Source: Marsupella aquatica (Eukaryota; Marchantiophyta). Taken from it: a stretch of DNA of 64,000 nucleotides. The stretch spans positions 4,464,001-4,528,000 of the forward strand of contig OZ316896.1 in assembly GCA_973895155.1 (NCBI GenBank). Reading direction: 5' to 3'. Made by a program: the position numbers and the translations under genes. The notes beneath the pieces are model-generated. The model was not told where the DNA came from. It was given only the letters and a program-made list of their open reading frames with translations, and made no database searches. This document shows positions 34,646 to 44,409 of the stretch, piece by piece. Position 1 is the first letter of the stretch; every line of letters begins with the position of its first letter.

Positions 34646-36600
34646 CAAAAAGTGATCTTGTTGGGAAATGCAGAGGAACACAAGATGGGCCACGGCATAG
34701 TCGGGGTCCATGCCCTTCGCGCTTTCTTATTTGCTTTTGTTCCTCCTGTCTCTCCTGTCCTTGCGGGAGGGAGGCTGTGGGTGCATTGGGGCGGATAGGC
34801 AAGGACGGCACAGGCCGGCATTGCAGGTGAAGGCAGGGCATGGGCGAGGACATCGATGCACAGAATCCATGCACGAGCCAGGAGGGAGGGAGGCGGGCTG
34901 GTGGGCAGTGCAGGGACAGGTATCGGCCAATCGAGATACTCAAACCAGCGAATCTGTCTTGTGAAACTCTCAGTTCTGATTTCCCGGTGAGCCCAGGAGA
35001 AGGATTGAAATAAAATCTTTCTCCTGCTTTTCTGCGGAAGTGACCTTGTGCAGCGAACTCACAATGCTACCTTTTTCTGTCCGCTCTCTGTCACTCACTC
35101 TTTCTATGTGAAAAGCGTTGGCGAGTAAGGTGCACACATGAACGACGATCGGATTGACATTCGCTGACGGGAAAACGTTGTACAGGGGGAAGTAATAGGA
35201 GTGAATTTGGGATTGGCGTATAATGTGTCCATTCGTGACCTGCTTTCACTAAGTGCCTCACATCACAAGGACGAAGTGTCGATAGGTCGTTCTTGCCTGA
35301 GGTGGCAGACATTTCGAGACAGTGAACAAGAAAGCTATTTAAACAGTCCATTGTAAAGAAATCGACATATCTGATGCCTGTTAGAACCCTCATGCCTATC
35401 ACTCCACGTGTCGAGTTTGTGGGATATCTGTTATCCTAGTTTACAATCACTACATCACAAGTCATAATTCCGTCTCTTCAATTGTGGATTATTTCTGCAA
35501 TAGAAAATGATCTCTGCTAAAAATCTCTATATTCTTTGCCCTCGGACTCCAAATCAATGTGGTCATTTCTGAGTCGATATCGCGAAAGTGGTCGAAACAT
35601 GAACAAAGCATGATCGAATGTTTAAAGTCCAAAGGTCTATCCTGAATCTGCGCAGGAATGATCAGTTCCAGTGATGCCAATGAGGGGTCCTTCCTGTACC
35701 TGCAGCTCGCATCCATAGAAAGAGGTCTATGGTCCCAAATCTTTTGAAAGCTGTGATTGATCGAGGGACTTGCTAAAAAGGTACTTCGCTCAGGATTCAG
35801 TCGAAAAATGACTCTGCATTGACTGCGAGCTTACCATCACTGACCGCTCAATGCCCTCCTATCTCCATTCTCCATGTATATGCAGTGAGCACCTCGAATC
35901 TTTCAAATAGTCAGATTTCTGATTCCCGGACTATGTTGAGGTCTGCAGAGTCTCAGGCCTCACATTCTTTCAGCAGCTGTCGAGCATTCCGATAGTTTCT
36001 CACTTCCCGGCGAATTGACCGGGGAGAGTTTTGAAGCCCGAATTCAATCGGAAAAATTCGGAGAACTTTGGAGCATTGTTTTGCGAATGTTTAAGATCCG
36101 ACTGGGCTCTTGAGCACTAGCATTGAGTGTCCTCTATTCTTTCGCGTAAAGTGGCTATTCGTTCAAACATTTGAATTTGTCAACCACTTTCAATGATTGA
36201 AAAAGTGTCTTAGTTCATTGAACGAAGTCAAAATAGTGTAATTCAGTTGTTTACAATCGATTGTGCACTCGGTCTTGACACAAGGGAGACCAACCTTTTT
36301 AAGGCATATGGAGGTTCAAGCCAATATAATATTACTTGAGACTGAAGTCCCTGAGATCCAGTTGGGCAACATTCTCCAAATTTTATCCACTTCTCACATT
36401 TATAATTTGGAAGATAGAAGACGACAAACAGGAAATGGAAATCCTGATGATCGGGGATCGAACGGTAATCAAAACATCACCTTGGTAACACTTTTCGTCT
36501 TGAAACATGAGAGTCCTAACGTGACCACTGTCAGAGGCACGATAGAAGGCAAACTTCGACCTCGCGATATGATTCAAAGTACTAAAGAGGAATCACTATC
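34646..36600. other. Intergenic region, nothing recognised
   Basis: No coding region or clear repeat is supported. Short frames here have no recognisable motif. Confidence 0.5.
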
Positions 36601-36604
36601 AAAC

Positions 36605-36900
36605 AAAGAGCTTTCAGATCGAATCGAACCAGCTCCAGGAAAAGCACTAAAATGAAATGTACATCACACGAACAGCTTACCCATCTAATCCAATCAGCTC
36701 GCGTCAAGGGACGAGAACAAAATGCGTCTCTAACAAACAGCTTTCCGATCGAGTCGCATCAGCTCCGGCAAAGGCACTACAACGAAGTGACTACTAAACA
36801 AACACAGCTTTTCTATCGAGTCAAATGAACACCAATCAAGGGATCAGACACAAACGGCTATCACGCAAACAGCTTTTCCATCGAGTCAAAGAAGCTCCCG
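36605..36900. repeat. Tandem copies of the 3' end of the SRPBCC gene
   Basis: The last ~35 bases of the SRPBCC gene (AACAGCTTTTCCATCGAGTC on plus, coding DSMEKLFA on minus) recur three more times downstream at about 36608, 36749 and 36806, with variants such as CAGCTTTCCGATCGAGTCG. The spacers share GCTCC..CAAAGGCACTA. This is a degenerate tandem array seeded from the gene's own end. Confidence 0.7.
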
Positions 36901-37292
36901 TATCCAGCAGTCGCCCTCTTGCAATCCTCCTCGCTCAAGTTTCCACCCGTCTGCTTCATCGTCATTTCCGTTCCGCCTTCCACCTCAGCGAGAAGCACTG
37001 TGATCGTCTCCCGAGCCGGGATGTCGGGATTGTCGGTCATGGTTTTCACGAGCTTGGTCGGAGGATTCACCTCCACGTACTCCCCCACCCATGACTTGGA
37101 GGAGCCATCAGGAAGTACCATGACGGCGCTCCAGCTGCCGCCTTCCCGTGCATCCATCTTGAGGGTGTCAAGCGGCACCGCAATTGCCTCGGTGCCAAAC
37201 CAGACGGCGAAGCGCTCCGGCTTTACCCACGCTTCAAAAACTTTCTCGCGCGGGGCTGCGAATTTGCGCGTGATAGTGATTCCGCCAGACAT
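36861..37292 (-). CDS. SRPBCC / AHSA1-like (COG3832-type) protein, bacterial-looking
   Basis: The 143-residue, single-exon protein has the START-like SRPBCC fold pattern: ITRKFAAPREKVFEAWVKPERFAVWFG at the N-terminus, the central GGSWSAVMVLPDG, and GNLSEEDCKRATAGYGSFFDSMEKL at the C-terminus. These small proteins have a hydrophobic ligand cavity; many are annotated as activator of Hsp90 ATPase homologues, although true Hsp90 binding is shown only for Aha1. The gene has no intron, is visibly richer in G+C than its surroundings, and most resembles bacterial stand-alone versions. I infer possible horizontal transfer. The start is ATG 37292 and the stop is at 36861. No targeting peptide is present. 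Confidence 0.82.
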   Translation of the reverse strand: MSGGITITRKFAAPREKVFEAWVKPERFAVWFGTEAIAVPLDTLKMDAREGGSWSAVMVLPDGSSKSWVGEYVEVNPPTKLVKTMTDNPDIPARETITVLLAEVEGGTEMTMKQTGGNLSEEDCKRATAGYGSFFDSMEKLFA

Positions 37293-37499
37293 TGTCTCTA
37301 GCTCCCTCTATTCGACCTAGGTGGCAGTTCACGGAGTTGGGTTAAGACTGCACAACCACCAACAATGCCACTTCTTTTGCCAGCCAAGTGGCATATGGAT
37401 TTCCGAAAGCAATGCGATGCAAATCAAATCGGATGCTTCCAAGTTTAGCGATGCAAATCAACTTGAATGCAAAGAGACGATCGCTGCATATCAACTGGG

Positions 37500-37640
37500 A
37501 TGCAAAAGAGTCGATCAACTCCTTTATACAGTTGATGAATGCAAATCTTCTCGAAAGCTGCTGTAATGCTGTATGAGTTCGATCGCGGAAGCTTATACAG
37601 TTGACTAATGAATGCAAATCTTCTCGAAAGCTACTGTATC
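37500..37640 (+). repeat. Short tandem duplication upstream of the SRPBCC gene
   Basis: The segment TATACAGTTGA then TGAATGCAAATCTTCTCGAA and AGCT.CTGTA occurs twice (about 37523 and 37591). Several ATGCAAATC octamer-like boxes occur at 37415-37615. Confidence 0.75.
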
Positions 37641-39160
37641 GGACCAGTTCGATCATTGCCGCCAATCATGGGAATTATATACTGTCTGGTTCGGGAGTCT
37701 TGTGCATTACGTTTCAGTTTCAAGGCTTCTGTGTCAAGTTTCAGTGGTTCGGGTTTCGAGGTCTGTCCAAATTCAAATCTTCAAATAATTCATTATTGTT
37801 TTCTTGCAAATCTCAAAGTGTCTACCAGCTGTTTTTTAAGGGGCTAAAATTTGCTACATTTTGCCTCTCTAAAAAGTATTAGCCACTTTGGATTAAAAAT
37901 TAGCTAGGTTTTCTGTCTTCCATTAGCTAGAAATTAAACCATGCATTAAATCTAAGTCAAGTTGATGTCCCCAGTTTTCTTAAAGCCCTAATTATACACT
38001 GCCTGTCCAAATCCCCAATGTATGCTGCCTGGTCTGGCCTGATTGACTTTGTTTTGTGTCTTGGCATTGACTTTGGGTTTGTATTCTGGCACCCTGTGCT
38101 TACTTTTGTCACCCTCAATCCATAAGTAGAAGCTTAAGTTGGTACCACTTGCAATGTGAAGGGTTAAGAGTTTTTACAAACTAATAAACAAATTTGAACT
38201 TAAATCACCACTACCTGTGACAAAACCTGGATCACCATAACTTGTACCCTTTTCCTGAAATAGTGAAGCATATGAGGAGAGGAGCAGAATGCATGGAATG
38301 TGAAAAAGTGAGAAGTCTTGGACACTCTTATATGGCTAGTGGAGGTTTAAGAGCAATTCATTGCCAAAGCAATAATTGCAACTCTTGCTTGGACTCCAGG
38401 GTCTCACTATATGGACACCCCCATCATGTGTGACATTTCAAAGTCTTTTTTTGGTTTAAAACTATATCTGAACATCATGGCTAGTGTCCTTTCACCCAAA
38501 AAATTAAGTCTTCACTAAAAACACATAAAATGATCACCCGCAAAACTTGGTGTGAAACTCCACTGCATCTCGTGAAGAATCGAACCCAGTGCAGCAAAGA
38601 TGCAAGACTTCTACTGCCATAGCAGATTTGTGTCCTCCGTGTTATGCACAAATTTCTTCTTCAACATTTGATACAAATTGCTTCAAACCCGTCAAGGTCT
38701 CTGTATTTGATTATTTTCATTTTGCGGTTGGTATTGTTCTCTCATCGAAGTAGTCATAGTGCAACTTATGGAGGAGCTTCTATTCACCTGGCTTGTGAAT
38801 TGATTTTGACATCTCGATTGTTCTCTCATTGATTGAAGCCGGCATCGCACAACAGCTAGAGGAACTTGTTTTAAATTAACCTGTCCGCAATCTTACAAAT
38901 GATCAAGAATAGTTCCTTTCTGGCCAGGATTTCCCATCACCACTGGTAATTCAATGATGAGGTGTCTGATCCAGGGACCTGATTGTTTGATTTTGATTGC
39001 TCGAGCTGTGATCGAAGCTGTCATCTGCAACGGAGGAATCTTTTTTATCTATTCTCGGGTTGCATTGCAAACAAAAAGTGCAGCCAGTTATTAGCAGGTG
39101 AATAAGTTAGCAGGTAGCCTTGATTAGTCTTGAGCAGATGGCAAAAGCGAGAGGCCAAGA
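37641..39160. other. Intergenic region; possible tRNA-derived SINE head near 38.6 kb
   Basis: No gene is supported. On the minus strand at about 38630-38565 a TGGCAGTAGAAG (A-box-like) precedes GGGTTCGATTC (B-box-like) by about 33 bases, as in tRNA-derived SINEs. No cloverleaf was drawn, so this is weak. Confidence 0.4.
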
Positions 39161-39164
39161 GCTA

Positions 39165-41000
39165 CATAAAAACTGGTGAAAATTGGCAAACTGTCTGCAC
39201 AATTGTCTGGCCAGCTGGATTGGGCAACCTGTAAACGGATGTTTCCAAAGGAAATTGAATCAGCCGAGTTGGAAGATGGAGTGGGAAATTATTGGATGTG
39301 GTAAGTTTGATCTTGTTTTTTTGGTTTGAATCCAAAATGGGATACAAGGTATCCCAGTTGGGGTTCAACATTGCATTTTGAATGGTTGGAGATTGCTTCT
39401 ACTTCTTTCTAAAGTTTGAATACTGAATCGGATACATGGATGTACCCCACCAAATTTGGGTAGGAGAGTGCCCAATTCTGGCACAATTGGGCTTATCATT
39501 CGCTTAAATTGTGACTTCACACTAGACAAAGCTATCTGGACTTCAGGGGACCACGACAGTGCAAAAACCAAAGGAGATCGTCGGGCGGGTCTAATTATAT
39601 GGTAACATTGTTCTTGGCATTAAGAACAGCGGCCTATGTTTGGGTGGATCGGTTGGGTTTGCACTGAACCACTAGTCTGATCAAGCTACGGAAATGACAT
39701 GAGACTTCTTCCCAGGCAACTGTGCTTAAGAGGTTTACTTGGAGAAACATTATAAGATGATGGAGCTCCAACAACACTCCAACCAGACCCCGAACTCTCC
39801 GAATCTGATGACAATAAAATCTCTAGTATAATTCTTTGCGAGACTGAAAGTTCCTTCATCAAATGAGATGGAATAAGTTTGCGGACAACATCTGGCAAAG
39901 CTGCATTGGAACTATAAATTGACTCCTTACTTGAAGACGCTGTCTAACCGTTAACAAAGTTGTGTAGGAGTTTAGGGTTTAGGCCAATTAAGAAAGTTCA
40001 GATCACCAAAATCTAAGAAAAGAAATACTCATTAGGCAAGAACCTGAAATGAGTCAACAAAAGTGAAAAAAAATTAGATGCAAGCTTGTTCTTATATAGT
40101 TTTGGGGAAGGTGTCCATGACTGTGGCATTTGCTGATTGGTCCGTACCAATTTCTTACAGGGTTACAATTGGATGCGACTGGGGCTGTGATAAGCAATGA
40201 CAGATCCAAAGTCATCTCTTTTTTTGGAGTTGGATCGACAAATGGGATCTGTGTTGGTATTCAAACCTCAAATATTGAGACTCGAGGTGCAGCGAGGGCA
40301 AATTTTGGTGGTTGAATACCTGATGGGATTCACCCTACATTTTTATTGAGTTGTTTTTGGACTTGGGAAAACCAATGGGATCCCTGTATCCCATTTGGTA
40401 TTCACACTGGGTTTCTAGTGAGTTGTTTTACGACTTGCAAAAAAATTTGGGATCCATGGATCTCTATTAATATTCCACCTATAAACCGTGAAATGGAGAG
40501 TGGCAAATCTTACTATAAAAGCGCCAACTGAGGTCTACTTTTAAGAACCTAGGTCTAGAGTGAAGTCTCTAGACCGTAACTCTATGGCCATCATGTGCAT
40601 GGGAAAAACTGGTGTCATGGCTATGATACTATGATGTATGTCAAATGGTGCATGCAAGTTTTTTGTGATAATTTTTAAGTATTTACATTCAAAAAATATG
40701 GGCACTTTGGCCCCACCTTAACATATGTGCATAGAAGGTGGATGTGTATACAAAAAGACTGATGTGCTCAAAAAGGAGAATGATATATTATATATGGTTA
40801 TAAAAATGATGGGTTTTTTATCATTTCATTAAGCCTTCAAAGAATATAAATAAAAAACATATTTTGATAATATTTTTATTGTTCTCTGGGTTTGTTCACG
40901 TTCAAAGAAGGGGTAGTTGGGGCTAGTGTGGAATAAAAGAGTTTGAATACGATATCAGATGCAGTATCCCATGTGGTATTCATGTGGCACTCCAGATTGA
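39165..41000 (-). mobile_element. Inverted, internally deleted relative of element A
   Basis: The minus strand at 39898-39686 matches the N-terminal exon of the element A transposase-like gene (DVV.K.IPS.LM.EL..SQR and VGAP.SY.VSPSKPLK). The complement of 40060-40170 matches its promoter region (TACGGACCAATCAG, then the TATA region). The plus strand at 39175-39270 matches the MTase-Ulp1 N-terminal region near 24.9-25.0 kb (QLSGQ.DWATCK.MFPKE). The order is consistent with an inverted copy lacking the middle, including both the transposase core and the methyltransferase. Palindromes of both core types are present. Exact ends were not found. Confidence 0.7.
39328..40984. repeat. Palindromes in the element A relative
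   Basis: Palindromes of the element A type occur at about 39328-39367 (GGGATAC-AAG-GTATCCC), 39415, 40320, 40375 (GGGATCC-CTG-TATCCC), 40447 and 40946. They are more worn than those in element A. Confidence 0.7.
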
Positions 41001-41169
41001 AATATGTTCAAAGATGTGTTACTTTGGGTTAACTTAGGTAATTGTGTAGATTGACTGTGGTTGACAATAAATATTGTGCGATGGATTATTTTACCCTTGG
41101 TAAATATTCAAAGCTAATTTTACACCCCGATCTACTCTCATTGGCAGCCTCCAACTCATGATCTCATGT

Positions 41170-41177
41170 CCATACTC
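41170..41177. repeat. Target-site duplication CCATACTC, left copy, of element B
   Basis: The 8-bp sequence CCATACTC lies directly before CCCGGTTT and recurs directly after AAACCGGG (52692-52699). Eight bases is the diagnostic length for hAT elements. Confidence 0.88.
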
Positions 41178-41233
41178 CCCGGTTTGACCTTGCCCGTCAA
41201 ACTGGGCGTTTGAGAGCGGCAAATTGACAACCC

Positions 41234-41745
41234 GGCACCCGGGTTCGGAAGCAGTCCGGGAAAGGAAACGTCCGGTTCGGGGTTCGGGTTCGGGAGGAGG
41301 TTCGGGAGGAGGTTCGGGTGGGGGTCCGGGTGACTAATCGGGTCCGGGTCCGGGGCGGAGGCGCTCGGTGGGGGCTCGGGGTGGGGTCCGGGTGGGGTTC
41401 GGGTCCGCTCGGTGGGGGTTCGGGGTGGGGTCCGGGTGCGGCTCGGGTCCGGGAGGAGGAGGTGCGGGGGGTTCGGGTGGGGGTCCGGGTGGGGTTCGGG
41501 TCCGGGTCCGAGGGGTTCGGGTTCGGGAGGTACGGGGGGTTCGGGTGGGGTCCGGGCCCGGGGCGGAGGCGCTCGGTGGGGGTTCGGGGTGGGGTCCGGG
41601 TGGGGTTCGGGTCCGGGAGGCCGGGGTGGGTCCGGGTGGGGATCGGGGTTCGGGGTCCGGTTCGGGGTTCGGGGTCCGGTTCGGGGTTTGGAAGTTCGGG
41701 GTTCGGGATTGAGGCTCGGAGAATTAGGGTTTTGCGATTTAGGGT
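41234..41745 (+). repeat. Left G-rich degenerate minisatellite of element B
   Basis: Runs of the form GGGTTCGGG and GGTCCGGG fill about 500 bp with strong strand asymmetry (G on plus). Many G-triplets are closely spaced, so G-quadruplexes are plausible. Frames read through it are composition artefacts. It lies just upstream of the inferred kinase-gene leader and may act as its promoter. Confidence 0.9.
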
Positions 41746-41879
41746 TGGAGGATGGGGCCGGCCGGGAAAGGGTCGGGGGCTCGGGAGAGGATAAAAGGAG
41801 GAGATCCCTCCTCTCCCTCCTCATTTTCGGTTTTGCAGAAAGGAGGAGAGGAGGAGAGGAGGAAGAGGAGGAGGAGGAG

Positions 41880-42475
41880 GTAAGTGTTTGGTTTTGGTTT
41901 TTATTTTTGATTTTTGGTTTGTTTTTATTTGTTTGTGTTTTGTTTTGTGATTTTTTAAGTTTTTTTTGTGTTTTAAACCTTAACCTTAGAGCCAAATGGA
42001 GGGATATAAAGAAACACTTGTACGCGCACGCTTTGAGCCTCGGTTCGGTTTGCGATACTCCGTACAAGAATTTCTTAATATCACCTTAACAATTTAGTCT
42101 CCTTTGTTCATTAAGTAAAACATTTGCGGAGATAGAGGAATCCATGTACGCATGCTTAGGGCTCGGTCTGCGATACTTTGCATGGATACCATGATTCGCC
42201 GAGAATGTTTTTACTTGAATTACAAATGAGTGTTAAGTTATAGACACCAAATCACATATGTCGAAGCAGGAATATAACAACTTTGAAAGAAAAGAACACT
42301 TTTGTGCGCATGCTTTGAGCGTCCACTCGGTCTGCGATATTTCACAAGTGTTGTCTTTCTCTTTTATTGTTGTTATATAGAAAGGTAATTAAAATCATGT
42401 GTGCAATAAAAATACATAATGCATGGGAGAAATAAACCGGGAAAAGATAATAACAATACGACTTGTAATTTTCAG
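41880..42475 (+). other. Inferred leader intron of the kinase gene, holding three hairpins
   Basis: A donor (GAG then GTAAGTG) at 41880 and an acceptor (TTTTCAG) ending at 42475 frame an intron in the 5' leader, 91 bp before the kinase ATG. It holds hairpins at about 41995-42090, 42110-42230 and 42272-42377. The hairpins have imperfect arms of about 23 to 38 bp that differ between copies, and a common loop with GCGCATGCTTTGAGC and CGGTCTGCGATA. Confidence 0.6.
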
Positions 42476-42566
42476 GTTGGTCGTTGAATCCTTATTGGAA
42501 GGACTTTATTTAAATCCCGGTAAGATCTTGTTCCTCCCTCACATATTCCTTTTGTGAAGGGAAATC

Positions 42567-44222
42567 ATGGTCATCGAAAATTTTAGTTTAGAGTATAGGC
42601 AAGTGTTGGAGATGATCACAAAACATGTGAATGAGGGATATGAGCTGAATCTTGTTGCTCTGGATGCATTGAAGAACGCTCGAAACACTCTCGAACATGC
42701 TAGGAATTCTAGCAAAGTGGCCGGGAAACGAAAACGGAAGGGGGCAAACGAAGAGGCAAAACAGGTTCGACACAATGTGGTAGTGTCGATATGGAAAGAG
42801 ATACTTTATCGCTACACTCAACCGAAACAGTATGGGGTGGACGGGTTCGAGAGGGAGTTCACAAGACACGGAGAGAAAGGATACAAGAACTTTCTTGGTG
42901 AGATAACCCGTTGTATGCGGGAAAGTGTACAAAAGGAGGACAATTTCACACGAGAGCAAATGAAGTCATTTGAAGATGAAACTGAGAAACCGGGAGGATT
43001 TCTGGAAAATTTGGCACTCAACTTGGAGAAGCATGTTTGGGATAATTTGGCAGCCAAAGTGGAAGAGGGTGACACTACATTGCTTGGAAACCCCGGGATG
43101 TACACACACAAGAGAGAATTGCTAGTGAAGTGGAGTAAGGAGTTGGCAATGGCAAAATCTGATAGCAATGTCAAATATGCTAACGAGATTGTGCACTTTG
43201 GGGATGTCAGCATCAAAAGTGCTCGAAAAGGAACACGTCCATCGCGTGTAGTTCCAGAGGTTAGGAGTATCCATTTTCTTAAACCTGAGCAGGTGCACAA
43301 CACACGTCGCATTGGGAAAGGAATCCAAGGAGAGGTATACACTTGTCGTATATTACATTGTCCTCTCATTCCCATCAACATGACCTTAGTCGCAAAGCGG
43401 TTCAAGGATGGAGACAAGCATAAGAGACGAACTGACGCATTACAAGAAGTGCGTATGGGAGGACTGAATCATAAGGGAATCGTTGGAGCTCTTGCGTTGA
43501 CTATTGAGGATCCGCCAAAACTTATTTACGATCACTATAATGGAGGTGACTTGGGTAGCTTTATTGATAAGTGCGGCATATCGTCAAAGAGCAAGGGGAA
43601 GGCACAGATCACGACGGACCTTGATTTCAAGTTTATTTCGGAGAAGAAACTCTTGTTGGAGAACCGGTTGGGAATCGCCTTGGCTTTGCTGGAGACACTG
43701 CAATACTTGCATGAGCATGATCGATTTCATTGTGATCTTCACTTTGGAAACATCCTTCTTCATTTCGATCACGAGCACGATGTGGCTATTAAGGTGTATG
43801 TTGGTTTATGTGATTTTGGCTTGTCTAAGCATAAATCACAGTGCAAATTACCAGCTAATCGGATGTGGCCCACAGCAACAAAAAAAGCAGCAACATACCA
43901 AAAACAATTTCCACAGTTGGCTCCGGAGCTTGTTCAACCTACCCCTGTCGAGTTTAGTGAAAGTACCGATATATATGCTTTGGGGAATATTTTTGAGACA
44001 TTGTTGACAGAGAATTGGGATGGAATGTCTAAGGGTTCACGGTTTTTGGGGAGGGGTTGGAGTGCACAAGTGCATGGCCCCAAATTGGATATCATAATCC
44101 GTGAAATGATGGCCACGGATGCCAAGAAAAGAATGGATTGTGCTTTTTGGAGTTTGAAGATAGTTCGAACGTTTCCAGATTGCACATTGTATTTGCACAA
44201 CAGTCCATATCTTAGAGATTAG
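42567..44222 (+). CDS. Protein kinase, cargo of element B
   Basis: The 551-residue, single-exon protein has an unrecognised N-terminal half (residues 1-245, basic stretch GKRKRKG near 52). An apparently active kinase domain follows: glycine loop GKGIQGEVY (about 249), VAK lysine (about 276), EVRMGGLNH helix, catalytic HCDLHFGN (about 386), DFG (about 415) and APE (about 452). All catalytic residues are present and there is no stop. HCD replaces the usual HRD, so it is a non-RD type. The RING gene follows after 187 bp on the same strand. Its role is unknown; phosphorylation of transposase or host silencing factors is conceivable but unproven. Presence inside the target-duplicated unit shows that it is cargo. 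Confidence 0.85.
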   Translation: MVIENFSLEYRQVLEMITKHVNEGYELNLVALDALKNARNTLEHARNSSKVAGKRKRKGANEEAKQVRHNVVVSIWKEILYRYTQPKQYGVDGFEREFTRHGEKGYKNFLGEITRCMRESVQKEDNFTREQMKSFEDETEKPGGFLENLALNLEKHVWDNLAAKVEEGDTTLLGNPGMYTHKRELLVKWSKELAMAKSDSNVKYANEIVHFGDVSIKSARKGTRPSRVVPEVRSIHFLKPEQVHNTRRIGKGIQGEVYTCRILHCPLIPINMTLVAKRFKDGDKHKRRTDALQEVRMGGLNHKGIVGALALTIEDPPKLIYDHYNGGDLGSFIDKCGISSKSKGKAQITTDLDFKFISEKKLLLENRLGIALALLETLQYLHEHDRFHCDLHFGNILLHFDHEHDVAIKVYVGLCDFGLSKHKSQCKLPANRMWPTATKKAATYQKQFPQLAPELVQPTPVEFSESTDIYALGNIFETLLTENWDGMSKGSRFLGRGWSAQVHGPKLDIIIREMMATDAKKRMDCAFWSLKIVRTFPDCTLYLHNSPYLRD

Positions 44223-44365
44223 AGATTAGGGTTTACACAATTTTGTAAAGGTCACCTTAACGATTATATGTTTATTCATTGTATGTCAATTACAATGTTC
44301 TGCATTTTGTTGATAATATTCTATCAAACTTTGTCGTGAATGCCCAAAATTGTGCTAAATGTGTT

Positions 44366-44409
44366 TGTACATTGTCAAATATCGCAGACCTTTTGTACAC
44401 ATCGCAAAC
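44366..44409 (+). promoter_or_regulatory. Partial copy of the hairpin loop motif before the RING gene
   Basis: TATCGCAGACC, flanked by two TTTGTACA boxes, lies immediately before the ATG at 44410. The same TATCGCAGAC motif is the conserved loop of the terminal hairpins of element B. Confidence 0.5.

Noticed and set aside
38560-38640. Possible tRNA gene on the minus strand
   Set aside because: A- and B-box-like motifs are present but I could not form an acceptor stem. At most it is a SINE head.
41318-42089. Several Gly/Arg- and Pro-rich frames on both strands
   Set aside because: They are products of the G-rich GGGTTCGGG minisatellite at the left end of element B and have no recognisable domain.
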